Part shown: positions 51,153 to 60,607 of the stretch, piece by piece
Layout of the letters: each line of letters begins with the position of its first letter
Position numbering within the stretch: the first letter of the stretch is position 1
Assembly: GCF_008085905.1 (NCBI RefSeq)
Contig: NZ_VSFF01000007.1
Location: 494,927-558,926 of the forward strand
Direction of reading: 5' to 3'
Length of the DNA: 64,000 nt
Source: Actinomadura syzygii
Lineage (GTDB): Bacteria; Actinomycetota; Actinomycetes; Streptosporangiales; Streptosporangiaceae
Notes under the pieces: model-generated
What the model was told of the DNA's origin: nothing
Databases searched by the model: none
The model's input: only the letters and a program-made list of their open reading frames with translations
Made by a program: the position numbers and the translations under genes

Positions 51153-52508
51153 ATGCAGTGGCATGCCCAGTTCGCCTGGCTCGGAGACGCCGTGGCGTCC
51201 GACGTGCTGATCGAGGCCGACGGCGAGCGGATCACCCGCGTCGCGCCCGGCGTCCCGGCCCCGCCGGGCGCCGCGCGGCTGCCCGGACTGACGCTCCCCG
51301 GCCTCGCGAACGCGCACTCGCACGCCTTCCACCGCGTCCTCCGCTCCCGCGCGCAGGCCCACTCCGGCACCTTCTGGACGTGGCGCGACCAGATGTACAA
51401 GGCCGCGGCCCGGCTCGACCCGGACTCCTACCGCACCCTCGCCACCGCCGTCTACGCCGAGATGGCCCTCGCCGGGATCAGCTGCGTCGGCGAGTTCCAC
51501 TACCTGCACCACCGGCCGGACGGCGCCCCCTACGACGAGCCCAACGCGATGGGCGAGGCGCTGATCGCCGCCGCATCCGACGCGGGCATCCGGATCACGC
51601 TGCTCGACACCTGCTACCTCGCGGGCGGCATCGGGCGTCCGCTCACCGGCCCGCAGCTCCGCTTCGGCGACGGCACGGTGGGCGACTGGGCGCGCCGGGT
51701 CGGCGGTCTGCGCGACCGGACCGACAAGGCGGGACGGCCGCACGCCCGCGTCGGGGCGGCGATCCACTCCGTCCGCGCGGTGCCGCGCGAGCAGCTCGGC
51801 GCGGTCGCGGCGTGGGCGAAGGAGAACGAGGCGCCGCTGCACGTCCACCTGTCCGAGCAGCCCGCCGAGAACGAGGAGTGCGAGGAGGCGTACGGCATGA
51901 CGCCCACCCGCCTGCTCGCCGAGTCGGGCGCGCTCGGGGCGCTGACGACGGCCGTCCACGCCACGCACCTCACCGCCGAGGACATCGGCCTGCTCGGCGG
52001 CACGCGCACCGGCGTGTGCATGTGCCCGACGACCGAGCGGGACCTCGCCGACGGCGTCGGCCCGGCCCGCGATCTCGCCGACGCGGGCTCCCCGGTCTCC
52101 CTCGGCTCCGACCAGCACGCCGTGATCGACCTGTTCGAGGAGGCCCGCGCGGTCGAGCTGGACGAGCGCCTCCGCACCCGCCGCCGCGGCCACTGGACGG
52201 CCGGGGACCTGCTTGCCGCCGCCACGTCCAACGGGCACTACGGGCTCGGCTGGCCGGAGGCGGGACGCATCGAACCCGGCGCCTACGCCGACCTCGTCAG
52301 CGTCGCGCTCGACTCCGTCCGCACGGCCGGGGCCGCGCCCGGCCACGTCGCGGAGGCGGCCGTGTTCGCGGCGACGGCGGCGGACGTCCGGCACGTCGTC
52401 GTGTCCGGACGCCAGATCGTGTGCGACGGCCGCCACCTGCTGGTCGACGACGTCCCCGCCGCCCTGACCGCCGCGATCGAGGCCATCACCGCCGAGGAGC
52501 CCGCTTGA
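51153..52508 (+). CDS. hutF: Formimidoylglutamate deiminase
   Basis: 451 aa amidohydrolase. Metal site LANAHSHAFHRVLR, substrate/His segment HVHLSEQPAENEEC, ATHLTAED and LGSDQHAVIDLFEE. These are HutF-specific contexts. It converts formimidoylglutamate to N-formylglutamate and ammonia, defining the five-step hut route. ATG 10 bp after the M20 stop. Confidence 0.94.
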   Translation: MQWHAQFAWLGDAVASDVLIEADGERITRVAPGVPAPPGAARLPGLTLPGLANAHSHAFHRVLRSRAQAHSGTFWTWRDQMYKAAARLDPDSYRTLATAVYAEMALAGISCVGEFHYLHHRPDGAPYDEPNAMGEALIAAASDAGIRITLLDTCYLAGGIGRPLTGPQLRFGDGTVGDWARRVGGLRDRTDKAGRPHARVGAAIHSVRAVPREQLGAVAAWAKENEAPLHVHLSEQPAENEECEEAYGMTPTRLLAESGALGALTTAVHATHLTAEDIGLLGGTRTGVCMCPTTERDLADGVGPARDLADAGSPVSLGSDQHAVIDLFEEARAVELDERLRTRRRGHWTAGDLLAAATSNGHYGLGWPEAGRIEPGAYADLVSVALDSVRTAGAAPGHVAEAAVFAATAADVRHVVVSGRQIVCDGRHLLVDDVPAALTAAIEAITAEEPA

Positions 52509-53668
52509 GCATCGCCATCACCGACATCGGGGAACTGGTCACCAACGACCCGGCCGTGGGCGACGGCCTGGGGGTGATCCGGGACGCGGCCGTCGTGATC
52601 GACGGCGACCGGATCGCGTGGACGGGCCCGTCCGCGGACGCGCCCGCCGCCGACGAGGCGTTCGACGCCGCGGGCCGGGCCGTCCTCCCCGGGTTCGTCG
52701 ACTCGCACGCCCACCTCGTCTTCGCCGGGGAGCGCGCCGAGGAGTTCGCGGCGCGGATGAGCGGCCGGAGCTACGCGGCGGGCGGGATCCGGACGACCGT
52801 GGCGCGCACCCGCGCCGCGTCCGACGACGAGCTGCGCGCGACCGTCCGCCGCCTGGTCGGCGAGATGGCCCGGCAGGGGACGACGACCGTCGAGTGCAAG
52901 TCGGGCTACGGGCTGACGGTCGAGCAGGAGGAGCGGGCCGTCCGCATCGCCGCCGAGTTCGCGGACGAGGTCACCTACCTCGGGGCGCACGTCGTCCCGT
53001 CCGAGTACGGGGACGACACCGCCGCCTACACGCGGCTCGCCTCGACCGACATGCTCGCCGCCTGCGCGCCCCACGCCCGCTGGGTGGACGTCTTCTGCGA
53101 GCGGGGCGCGTTCGACGCCGACCAGGCCCGCGAGGTGCTCCAGGCGGGCGTCAAGGCGGGGCTCGGCGCGCGGGTCCACGCCAACCAGCTCACCGAGGGA
53201 CCGGCCGTGCGGCTCGCGGTCGAGCTGGACGCGGCGTCCGCCGACCACTGCACGTTCCTGAGCGACGCCGACGTGGACGCGCTCGCGTCGTCCCGGACCG
53301 TCGCGACGCTCCTGCCCGGCGTCGAGTTCTCCACGCGCCAGCCGTACCCGGACGCGCGCCGCCTCCTGGACGCGGGCGCCACCGTCGCGCTCGCCAGCGA
53401 CTGCAACCCCGGGTCCTGCTACAGCTCCAGCATGGCGTTCTGCATCGCGGTCGCCGTCCGCGACATGCGGATGACGCCCGCCGAGGCGGTCTGGTCGGCG
53501 ACGGCGGGCGGCGCGCGCGCCCTGCGCCGCACCGACGTCGGCCGCCTCGCCCCCGGCGCCCGCGCCGACGTGCACCTGCTGGACGCGCCGTCCCACATCC
53601 ACCTCGCCTACCGCCCCGGCGTCCCCCAGACGGCGGCGGTGTGGCGGGCCGGGGTTCAGGTGAGGTAG
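52505..53668 (+). CDS. hutI: Imidazolonepropionase
   Basis: 387 aa amidohydrolase. DSHAHLVFAGERAEEF (metal and substrate), ECKSGYGL, HANQLTEGPAVRLA and SDCNPGSCYSSSM. Opens imidazolone propionate to formimidoylglutamate. TTG start overlaps the hutF stop (TTGA). The last 13 bp overlap the convergent flavin reductase. Confidence 0.95.
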   Translation: MSIAITDIGELVTNDPAVGDGLGVIRDAAVVIDGDRIAWTGPSADAPAADEAFDAAGRAVLPGFVDSHAHLVFAGERAEEFAARMSGRSYAAGGIRTTVARTRAASDDELRATVRRLVGEMARQGTTTVECKSGYGLTVEQEERAVRIAAEFADEVTYLGAHVVPSEYGDDTAAYTRLASTDMLAACAPHARWVDVFCERGAFDADQAREVLQAGVKAGLGARVHANQLTEGPAVRLAVELDAASADHCTFLSDADVDALASSRTVATLLPGVEFSTRQPYPDARRLLDAGATVALASDCNPGSCYSSSMAFCIAVAVRDMRMTPAEAVWSATAGGARALRRTDVGRLAPGARADVHLLDAPSHIHLAYRPGVPQTAAVWRAGVQVR

Positions 53669-54138
53669 CGGCGGTTGACTCTGATCAGGGGTTTCGCGTC
53701 GCGCGTCGTGTAGTCGGCGGCAAGGACGGCGGCGACGAACAGGACGTGGTCGCCCGCATCGACGACCTGGCGCGTCTCGCATTCGAGGGCGGACACGCCC
53801 GTCTCCGGGATGAGGGCGCCCGAGTGCTCGCCGCGGTGGTGCGGCTCGCTCGCGAGGAGGATGCGGGCGCTCGGACGTCCTTCGGCGGCGAACCGTCCGG
53901 CGAGGGCGCGCTGCCCGGCGGACAGCACCGTCGCCGCCCACCGGTCCTGCCGCCGCAGCACCTCCGCCAGGTAGGACGACTCCGCCACGCTCGCCAGCAC
54001 CGCCGGAGGGTCCAGCGACACGGACATGAACGAGGTGACCGTCGTGCCGAGGTCGTCGCGGCCGTCCCGGACGGTCAGCACGACCACCCCGGTGGCGAAG
54101 CCCGCGACGGCGTCGGCGAAACCGGGGACGCCGGTCAG
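53656..54138 (-). CDS. Flavin reductase-like FMN-binding protein, candidate CTG start
   Basis: ~160 aa flavin reductase fold: FATGVVVLTVRDGRDDLGTTVTSFMSVSLDPPAVLASV (FMN-binding) and GDHVLFVAAVLAADY. Homologues begin ~10 residues before FATGVVV; the only suitable codon is CTG at 54138, overlapping the sppA stop as CTGA. No in-frame ATG/GTG/TTG lies just upstream. Supplies reduced flavin to an unidentified monooxygenase; partner not adjacent. Confidence 0.75.
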   Translation of the reverse strand: MTGVPGFADAVAGFATGVVVLTVRDGRDDLGTTVTSFMSVSLDPPAVLASVAESSYLAEVLRRQDRWAATVLSAGQRALAGRFAAEGRPSARILLASEPHHRGEHSGALIPETGVSALECETRQVVDAGDHVLFVAAVLAADYTTRDAKPLIRVNRRYLT

Positions 54139-55838
54139 CGGATGTCCCAGAAGCCGGGCAGCGTCAGCGGCCCGGCGGCGGGCAGCCCGAGCCGGGCGGC
54201 GAGGCCGCCGAGCGAGCCCCAGGCGTCGAACCGGGCCGCGGCGGCGGCGCGGTCCTCGCTGGACTCGGGCGGGCGCAGCCGCTCCAGCGGCGAGGTGTGC
54301 GGGTAGACGCGGACGGGCGTGTCGGCGGGCAGCCCCGCGCCCTTGCGGGCCAGGTCGAGCGCCCGGTCCAGGCCGCCGAGCTCGTCGACGAGGCCGTGCT
54401 CCCTGGCGTCGGCGCCCGTCCAGACGCGGCCCCGCGCCAGCTCGTGGACGCGCTCGCGGGACAGGCCCCGGCCGTCCGCGACCCGCGAGGTGAAGTCGTC
54501 GTAGATCTTGTCGAGGGAGGCGTTGACCCGCTCCCACTCGGAGTCGCTGAAGTCCTTCGTGGCGCTCGACATCCGGGCGTGGTCGCCCTCGGAGACCGCG
54601 CCGAGGTTCACGCCGACCCGGTCGAGCAGGCCGTTCACGACCGCCTTGCCCGCGACGACGCCGATCGAGCCGGTGATGGTGCCGGGCTGCGCGACGATCG
54701 TGTCGGCGGCCATCGCGACGTAGTACCCGCCGGACGCCGCGACGTTGCCCATCGACACGATGACGGGCTTCCCGGCGCGGCGGGCGAGCACCACCTCGCG
54801 CCAGATCGCGTCGGACGCCACCGCCGACCCGCCGGGGCTGTTCACCCGGAACACGATCGCCTTGACGCGGTCGTCCTTCACGGCGGCGCGGATGGCGGCG
54901 CCGACCGTGTCCGAGCCCATCGCGGGGCCGGAGTTCGGGAACGGGCCGCCGCGCCCGCTGCGCCCGAGCCGGATCGGGCCGTGCCCGTTGACCAGCGCGA
55001 CCACGTCCTGCTTGCCGGGCTGCGGGAGGCGGCTCGCGAGGCCGTGCGCGCGGGCGTACCGGGACACGTAGCGGAGCTGCGCCTCGTCGCCGAACCGCTC
55101 GCGCAGGTCGGCGTACACCTCGTCGCGGTAGCCGAGCCTGTCGACGAGGTCCTCCTCCAGCGCCTCGCCGGCGAGGAACGGGCCCCGGTCGATCAGCGCG
55201 CGGACCTTGTCGGCGGGCAGCCCGCGGGCGGCGGCGACGCCGTCGGCGATCTGCTCGCCGATCGAGGCGACGAGCCGCTTCGACGACTCCTCGTGCTCCG
55301 GCGTGTACGCCTTCTCCATGAAGGTGTTCGCCATGGTCTTGTACTCGTGCCGCTTGGCGAACCTCGGCTGCACGCCCGCCTTCTCCAGCGCGCCCGCGAG
55401 GAACGGCTCCTCGATCGCGATGCCGGTCAGCCCGACCTCGCCGGTCGGCTGGAGGTAGATGGCGTCGAACGCGGTCGCGAGGTAGTACGGGACGGTGCCC
55501 CGCCCGCTCTCGCCGAACGTCTCCGCCCACGCGACCGTGTGCTTGCCCGCGTCCCGCAGCGCCTGGACGGCCTCCCGCAGCTCCTGCACGAGCGCCAGCC
55601 CCGCGCCGCCGGTGACCTTCACGACGAGGGCGCGCACCCGGGCGTCGGAGCGGGCGCGGCGCAGCCCGTCGAGGACGTCGCGCAGGCTCGTCCGGCGCAT
55701 GGCGAGGATCGCGGAGACCGGGTCGGCGGGCGCCGTCTCGACGATGCCCTCGGTGAGGTCGAGTTCGAGGATCAGCGGGGCCGTCCGCCGGTCGCGGGCC
55801 TGCTTGATCGCGTTCACCACTGTGCCGGGATCCACCAT
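54135..55838 (-). CDS. sppA: Signal peptide peptidase SppA, 67-kDa type
   Basis: 567 aa with two SppA/ClpP-like repeats. The Lys general base ~167 (RHEYKTMAN) is in the N-terminal repeat and the nucleophile Ser369 (GNVAASGGYY) in the C-terminal one, as in the long form. Unlike E. coli SppA no N-terminal TM helix is visible, so it may be peripheral. NSPGG (~333-337) is the oxyanion region. Degrades cleaved signal peptides. Confidence 0.93.
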   Translation of the reverse strand: MVDPGTVVNAIKQARDRRTAPLILELDLTEGIVETAPADPVSAILAMRRTSLRDVLDGLRRARSDARVRALVVKVTGGAGLALVQELREAVQALRDAGKHTVAWAETFGESGRGTVPYYLATAFDAIYLQPTGEVGLTGIAIEEPFLAGALEKAGVQPRFAKRHEYKTMANTFMEKAYTPEHEESSKRLVASIGEQIADGVAAARGLPADKVRALIDRGPFLAGEALEEDLVDRLGYRDEVYADLRERFGDEAQLRYVSRYARAHGLASRLPQPGKQDVVALVNGHGPIRLGRSGRGGPFPNSGPAMGSDTVGAAIRAAVKDDRVKAIVFRVNSPGGSAVASDAIWREVVLARRAGKPVIVSMGNVAASGGYYVAMAADTIVAQPGTITGSIGVVAGKAVVNGLLDRVGVNLGAVSEGDHARMSSATKDFSDSEWERVNASLDKIYDDFTSRVADGRGLSRERVHELARGRVWTGADAREHGLVDELGGLDRALDLARKGAGLPADTPVRVYPHTSPLERLRPPESSEDRAAAAARFDAWGSLGGLAARLGLPAAGPLTLPGFWDIR

Positions 55839-55899
55839 GGGGCCAGCCTATGTGCTCGATCGCGGGCGGTCCCGCAGGGTCAGCGCGCGAACGCCTTGC

Positions 55900-56388
55900 T
55901 CAACGTGTGAACGCCTTGTTCGGCACTACGCTCGCCGACGCCCGCGCCACCGGGCGCCCGTGCGCGTCGTCCACCGTCGCCGTGGAGTACATGCGGGTGC
56001 GGCCGGGGTGCACGCACGTCCCGGCGACCGTGTAGGTCTCGTCGGCGCGGACGGCGCGCAGGTAGTCGACGTTCAGGTTCAGCGTCAGCATGGGGACGAA
56101 GCGCTCCCCGGTGCTGGCCGCCGCGAGGCAGACCGCGTTGTCGAGGATCATCGCGATGTACCCGCCGTGGACGGTGCCGCCCGGGTTGCAGAGGATCTCG
56201 GACGGCGTCCAGGAGATGTCCACCCGGCCGGGCACGGCGCCCGTGAGCACCTGCCCGATGTGCCGGTTGACGTCGGAGATCTCCGGGAACCGCCCGTCCG
56301 CCATCGCCTGGAGCAGCTCGGCCCCCGACAGCGTGTCCCACAGCTCGGCGGCCCGCCGGTGGGCCTGCGGCCCGGCCTCGACGCTCAC
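55900..56388 (-). CDS. PaaI-type hotdog thioesterase
   Basis: 162 aa. The hotdog core has CNPGGTVHGGYIAMILDNAV (catalytic Asp on the long helix) and LTLNLNVDYLRAVRADETYTVAG. AGGGGGACG before GTG 56388 decides the start. Hydrolyses an acyl- or aryl-CoA ester; substrate unknown. Close after sppA but with its own spacing. Confidence 0.88.
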   Translation of the reverse strand: MSVEAGPQAHRRAAELWDTLSGAELLQAMADGRFPEISDVNRHIGQVLTGAVPGRVDISWTPSEILCNPGGTVHGGYIAMILDNAVCLAAASTGERFVPMLTLNLNVDYLRAVRADETYTVAGTCVHPGRTRMYSTATVDDAHGRPVARASASVVPNKAFTR

Positions 56389-56489
56389 GTCCGTCCCCCT
56401 TGATCGGCACTCGCCCCGAATGCTATTCGGAGATGGGCTCCGCGCGGCTGTGCCGTTCGTCACGGGCCATCGCGGCTATCGTCGTCGCC

Positions 56490-57347
56490 ATGGGAGACGG
56501 CGACGGCTGGGCGGGGTGCGACCTCGGGCACACCCACTGGGGACGGTTCGGCGCGGCCGGGCTCCTCGCCTACCACCGCGATCCGGACGGGCAGGCGTGG
56601 ATCCTGCTCCAGCAGCGCGCCTGGTGGGGGATCGGCGGCGGCACGTGGGGCATGTTCGGCGGCGCCCTGCACAGCCACGAGGACCCGGTCACCGGCGCGC
56701 TCAGGGAGACCACCGAGGAGTGCACGCTCGACACCGGCCTGGTGACCGTGCACGGCACGAGCGTCGAGGACCACGGCGGCTGGACGTTCACGTCCGTGCT
56801 GGGGTCGCTCGCCGAGCGGCCGCCGGTCGGCGCGGCGTCGCGGGAGACGCGCCGCGCCGAGTGGGTGCGCGCCGAGGAGGTCACCGACCGCAAGCTGTTC
56901 GCCCCGTTCGCGCGGTCGTGGCCGCGGCTGCGGGACGCGATGCGGGGCCTCGTCCTCGTCGTGGACGCGGCGAACGTCGTCGGCGCCCGCGCCGACGGCT
57001 GGTGGAAGGACCGGGCGGGCGCGAACGCGCGGCTCCGCGACGATCTGAAGGCCCTTGACGCGGGAGTGCTCGGGGTGCCGGGCGGGCTCGTCTCGTTCGA
57101 CCGATGCTTCCCCGAGGTCGTCCTCGTGGTGGAGGGCGCGGCGCGGGGCGTCGCGGACGCGCCCGCGAACGGGGTGCGGGTCGTGGCGGCGCCGGGCAGC
57201 GGCGACGACCGGATCGTCGACCTCGTCAGCGGGGCCGGGCCGGACGCCGCGCACCTCGTCGTGACCGCCGACCGGGAGCTGCGGGCGCGCTGCGAGGCGG
57301 CGGGCGCCGCCGTCGTCGGCCCGCGCTGGCTCCTCGACCGCCTCTAG
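56490..57347 (+). CDS. Nudix hydrolase fused to NYN/PIN-like domain
   Basis: 285 aa. The N-terminal Nudix domain has the full box at 58-80 (G-x5-E-x7-RE-T-x-EE-x2-L). From ~153 a second domain has a PIN/NYN nuclease look: LVLVVDAANVVGARADGWWKDRAGAN, then acidic GSGDDRIVDL and VTADRELRARCEAAGA, giving the expected Asp set. This suggests RNA or nucleotide metabolism, e.g. coupling cap/nucleotide clean-up to RNA cleavage. ATG 56490 chosen at the start of the Nudix fold. Convergent with the ACT gene (4-bp overlap). Confidence 0.82.
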   Translation: MGDGDGWAGCDLGHTHWGRFGAAGLLAYHRDPDGQAWILLQQRAWWGIGGGTWGMFGGALHSHEDPVTGALRETTEECTLDTGLVTVHGTSVEDHGGWTFTSVLGSLAERPPVGAASRETRRAEWVRAEEVTDRKLFAPFARSWPRLRDAMRGLVLVVDAANVVGARADGWWKDRAGANARLRDDLKALDAGVLGVPGGLVSFDRCFPEVVLVVEGAARGVADAPANGVRVVAAPGSGDDRIVDLVSGAGPDAAHLVVTADRELRARCEAAGAAVVGPRWLLDRL

Positions 57348-57736
57348 GCCCCGGCCTCCGGTCCCGGCTGGGCGCCGGTCTCGACGCGGTGGCCCGCGTC
57401 GCGGAGCGCCGTGGTCGCGTCCTTCAGCCGGTGCTCCGGGACGAGCACGAGGTCCGCCGAGTAGGTGGACGCGACGAACACCGAGATCCCGGCGTCGGCG
57501 AGCGGCCCGACGAGCGCGGCGAGCATCCCGGTCGCGTTCAGGCTGTGGGCGCCGTCGCTGTAGAAGCCGGCCCAGCGCTCCGTCTCGGCGAACGGCGACG
57601 CGTCGCGCACGACCGTGAGCCCTTCCGGGGCGCGTACAAGGGCGATCCAGTCGTCGTCCTCGGGGAAGGTCGCGTTCGGGAAGTGGTCCACGGTGAACTG
57701 GCCGGGAACGATGTGCAGGCGCTGCGCGACGGTCAT
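57344..57736 (-). CDS. ACT-domain protein (CASTOR-like)
   Basis: 130 aa consisting of an ACT-like domain: WIALVRAPEGLTVVRD...FYSDGAHSLNATGMLAALVGPLADAGISVFVASTYSADLVLV. This layout is typical of amino-acid-binding ACT proteins with no catalytic partner. 9 bp from the glgB stop on the same strand but functionally unrelated by appearance. Ligand probably an amino acid. Confidence 0.85.
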   Translation of the reverse strand: MTVAQRLHIVPGQFTVDHFPNATFPEDDDWIALVRAPEGLTVVRDASPFAETERWAGFYSDGAHSLNATGMLAALVGPLADAGISVFVASTYSADLVLVPEHRLKDATTALRDAGHRVETGAQPGPEAGA

Positions 57737-57745
57737 CGCGCCAGC

Positions 57746-59974
57746 CTATTCCGGCACGAGCCAGACCGCGCCGAGGGGCGGGACGCGCAGGGTCGCGGAC
57801 GCGGGGAGCCCGTGCCAGGGCTCCTCCGCCGCCTCCACGCGGCCGAGGTTCCCGACGCCGCTGCCTCCGTAGTCGTAGGAGTCGGTGTTGACGATCTCGC
57901 GCCAGCCGCCCGCGCGGGGCAGGCCGAGCCGGTAGTCCTCGTGCGGGTTCCCGGCGAAGTTGACGACGCACGCGACGACCGGCGACTCGCCGTTCTCGGG
58001 CGTCCCGTAACGCAGGTAGGAAAGGGTGTTGCCGCCCGCGTCGTTGCCGTCGATCCAGCGGAATCCCTCGTGGTCGCTGTCGCGCGTCCACAGCGCGGGC
58101 TGATCGCGGTAGGCGACGTTCAGGTCGCGGACGAGTTTCTGCATTCCGAGATGGTGCGCGCCCTCGGAGGCGTTCTCCAGCAGCCACCAGTCGAGCGGGC
58201 GCTCCTCCGCCCATTCGGCGCCCTGCCCGAACTCCTGTCCCATGAACAGCAGTTGCTTGCCGGGATGCGACCACATGTAGGCGAGCAGGGCGCGCAGCCC
58301 GGCGAACTGCTGCCAGGCGTCGCCCGGCATCTTGCTCAGCAGCGACCCTTTTCCGTGGACGACCTCGTCATGCGACAGCGGCAGGACGTAGTTCTCCGAG
58401 AAGGCGTACACCAGAGAGAACGTGATCTCGTTGTGGTGGTAATTGCGGAACACGGGCTCGTGGCGCAGATACTCCAAGGTGTCGTGCATCCAGCCCATGT
58501 TCCATTTGAAGCCGAACCCGAGGCCACCCAGATGGGTCGGACGTGACACGCCCGGCCAGGCCGTCGACTCCTCCGCGATCGTCGTGACGCCCGGGTTCCG
58601 TTTGTAGACCGTCGCGTTCATCTCCTGGAGGAACGAGATGGCCTCAAGGTTCTCGCGTCCGCCGTAGATGTTCGGCGTCCATTCGCCCTCGTTGCGTGAG
58701 TAGTCGAGGTACAGCATCGACGCGACGGCGTCGACGCGGAGCCCGTCGATGTGGAATTCCTCAAGCCAGTACGAGGCGTTGGCGACCAGGAAGTTGCGGA
58801 CCTCCGCGCGCCCGTAGTTGAAGACGAGCGTGCCCCAGTCGGGGTGCTCGCCGCGCGTCGGGTCGTCGTGCTCGTAGAGGGCGGTCCCGTCGAAGCGGGC
58901 CAGGGCCCATTCGTCCTTCGGGAAATGCGCGGGGACCCAGTCCATGATGACGCCGACGCCTGCCTGGTGGAGGCGGTCGATGAGGTGCCGGAAGTCGTCC
59001 GGGTCGCCGAAACGCGAGGTCGGCGCGTAGTACGACGTCACCTGGTAGCCCCAGGACGGGCCGTACGGATGCTCGGCGACCGGCAGCAGTTCCACATGCG
59101 TGAAACCCATGTCGCGCACGTACTCGGTCAGTTCGTCGGCCAGTTCGCGGTAGCTGAGCCCCGGACGCCACGACCCCAGATGGACCTCGTACGCGCTCAT
59201 CGGCTCGTGCAGCCAGTCGTGTTCTTTCCGGCCGCCCATCCATTCCCCGTCGCCCCATTCGTAGGACGAGGTGAAAACGCGGGACGCGGTGGCCGGGGGC
59301 TGCTCGGTCCAGCGCGCCATCGGGTCGGCCTTCGCGCGCCACACGCCGTCCGCGCCGAGGATCTCGTACTTGTAGCGCGTCCCGTCGCCGACGCCCGGGA
59401 CGAACAGTTCCCAGATGCCGGACGACCCGAGCGACCGCATCGGATGGGCGCGCCCGTCCCAATGGTTGAAGTCGCCCACGACCCGCACCCCGCGCGCCGT
59501 CGGCGCCCACACCGCGAAACTCGTCCCGGTCACCGTCCCGAACGCGGACGTGTAGTCGCGCACGTGCGCCCCGAGCGCCCGCCAGAGCTCCTCGTGCCGC
59601 CCTTCGCCGATCAGATGAAGGTCGAGTTCGCCGAGCGTCGGAAGATGGCGGTAGGGATCGTCCTGGACGGTCTCGGCGCCGCCCTGGTACGCGACCGCGA
59701 GCCGGTAGTCGGGGACGGCGAGCGGCGCCTTTCCGTCGTCGTCCCCGGAAAGGGACGCGCTGGCCGGCAGCGTCCCGGTGAAGAGTCCTTCGTGGAAATG
59801 GCGCAGCGGATGCCGGTCGCCGTTCGGCAGCACCACCTCGACCCGTTCGGCGAGCGGCCGCAATGCCCGGACCGTCACGCCGTCCCGGCCCGGGTGCGCC
59901 CCGAGCACTCCGTGCGGGTCATGGTGGTCGCCGCCCACCAGCCGGTCGATCTCCGCGCGCGTGACCCGTGCCAT
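57746..59974 (-). CDS. glgB: 1,4-alpha-glucan branching enzyme
   Basis: 742 aa GH13_9. An N-terminal N1 module, a CBM48 (FAVWAPTARGVRVVGDFNHWDGR) and a TIM barrel with DGLRVDAVASMLYLDY (nucleophile Asp), TIAEESTAWP (acid/base Glu) and PLSHDEVVHGKGS (third Asp). Adds alpha-1,6 branches. With TreS and maltokinase nearby it completes part of the GlgE trehalose-to-glucan route; glgE itself is not seen. RBS GGGAGG is ~10 nt upstream. Confidence 0.96.
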   Translation of the reverse strand: MARVTRAEIDRLVGGDHHDPHGVLGAHPGRDGVTVRALRPLAERVEVVLPNGDRHPLRHFHEGLFTGTLPASASLSGDDDGKAPLAVPDYRLAVAYQGGAETVQDDPYRHLPTLGELDLHLIGEGRHEELWRALGAHVRDYTSAFGTVTGTSFAVWAPTARGVRVVGDFNHWDGRAHPMRSLGSSGIWELFVPGVGDGTRYKYEILGADGVWRAKADPMARWTEQPPATASRVFTSSYEWGDGEWMGGRKEHDWLHEPMSAYEVHLGSWRPGLSYRELADELTEYVRDMGFTHVELLPVAEHPYGPSWGYQVTSYYAPTSRFGDPDDFRHLIDRLHQAGVGVIMDWVPAHFPKDEWALARFDGTALYEHDDPTRGEHPDWGTLVFNYGRAEVRNFLVANASYWLEEFHIDGLRVDAVASMLYLDYSRNEGEWTPNIYGGRENLEAISFLQEMNATVYKRNPGVTTIAEESTAWPGVSRPTHLGGLGFGFKWNMGWMHDTLEYLRHEPVFRNYHHNEITFSLVYAFSENYVLPLSHDEVVHGKGSLLSKMPGDAWQQFAGLRALLAYMWSHPGKQLLFMGQEFGQGAEWAEERPLDWWLLENASEGAHHLGMQKLVRDLNVAYRDQPALWTRDSDHEGFRWIDGNDAGGNTLSYLRYGTPENGESPVVACVVNFAGNPHEDYRLGLPRAGGWREIVNTDSYDYGGSGVGNLGRVEAAEEPWHGLPASATLRVPPLGAVWLVPE

Positions 59975-60361
59975 GACCTGGGGGCCTCCCGTCCGACCTG
60001 AGTTTTACCCGAGTAGAGGTGCCCGCAGATCGGTCGGTCTCACGTCTTCGCCGCACCTGTTTCCGGGAGTTCGGCGGTTTTCGGGGACGGGCGGCGCGGC
60101 GGCGGTGCGCGGCGACGGGTGCGGCGCGCGGTGCGCCGGGTGGTGCGGCCGCACGGGCGGCACGACTCTTCGTCGTGGGGTCGCGCCGGTTGCGCCACCC
60201 GTGCGGCCACGTCAGCCTGGCCCCAGCGGTGACACCGACCACACCGCCGCGGGCTCCATTCCTGTGTCACCTGAGCGCCACAGGTACCTGCCGTACCGGC
60301 GAACGCGCCGGCCCGGCCCGCCCCCGCCGCGGACCGGGCCGTGCCGTTCCCCATGGCCGTG
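59975..60361. other. 387-bp non-coding glgB upstream region with nested inverted repeats
   Basis: No convincing gene. An 11-bp inverted repeat GGCCGCACGGG (60147-60157)/CCCGTGCGGCC (60198-60208) encloses a second hairpin CACGAC-N5-GTCGTG (60161-60177). It lies 5' of glgB and could be a structured leader. Nearer the small ORF, CGGCCCGG (60309-60316) pairs with 60334-60341, a possible terminator for that ORF. Promoter boxes are not clear. Confidence 0.45.
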
Positions 60362-60580
60362 TCATCCCGCCCCGGGCTCCCGGCGGACCTGGTCGAGGAG
60401 CAGCCGGCGGAGCCCGGAAGCGTCGTCGGCGGCCACCGTCATCGCGTATCCCGCCTGGAGTTGCGCGTCGGTGAGGTCGCCGCTGCGGGTCGCGTACCAC
60501 CGTCCGGCGTCGCTTCGCCACACCTGCCAGCCCGGGAACTCCTCCTCGATGGCCGCCTTCAGATCCTCGAAGTCGCCCAT
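60362..60580 (-). CDS. Small hypothetical protein (72 aa)
   Basis: Start ATG 60580 with AAAGGA ~8 nt upstream. Sequence GDFEDLKAAIEEEFPGWQVWRSDAGRWYATRSG...LTDAQLQAGYAMTVAADDASGLRRLLLDQ: soluble, one predicted beta hairpin plus helices. Similar small ORFs next to GntR or XRE genes are common in actinomycetes. Divergent from the GntR gene with an operator-like palindrome between. Function unknown. Confidence 0.65.
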   Translation of the reverse strand: MGDFEDLKAAIEEEFPGWQVWRSDAGRWYATRSGDLTDAQLQAGYAMTVAADDASGLRRLLLDQVRREPGAG

Positions 60581-60607
60581 CAAGGTCGTCCTTTCCCCGA
60601 GGTCGCT

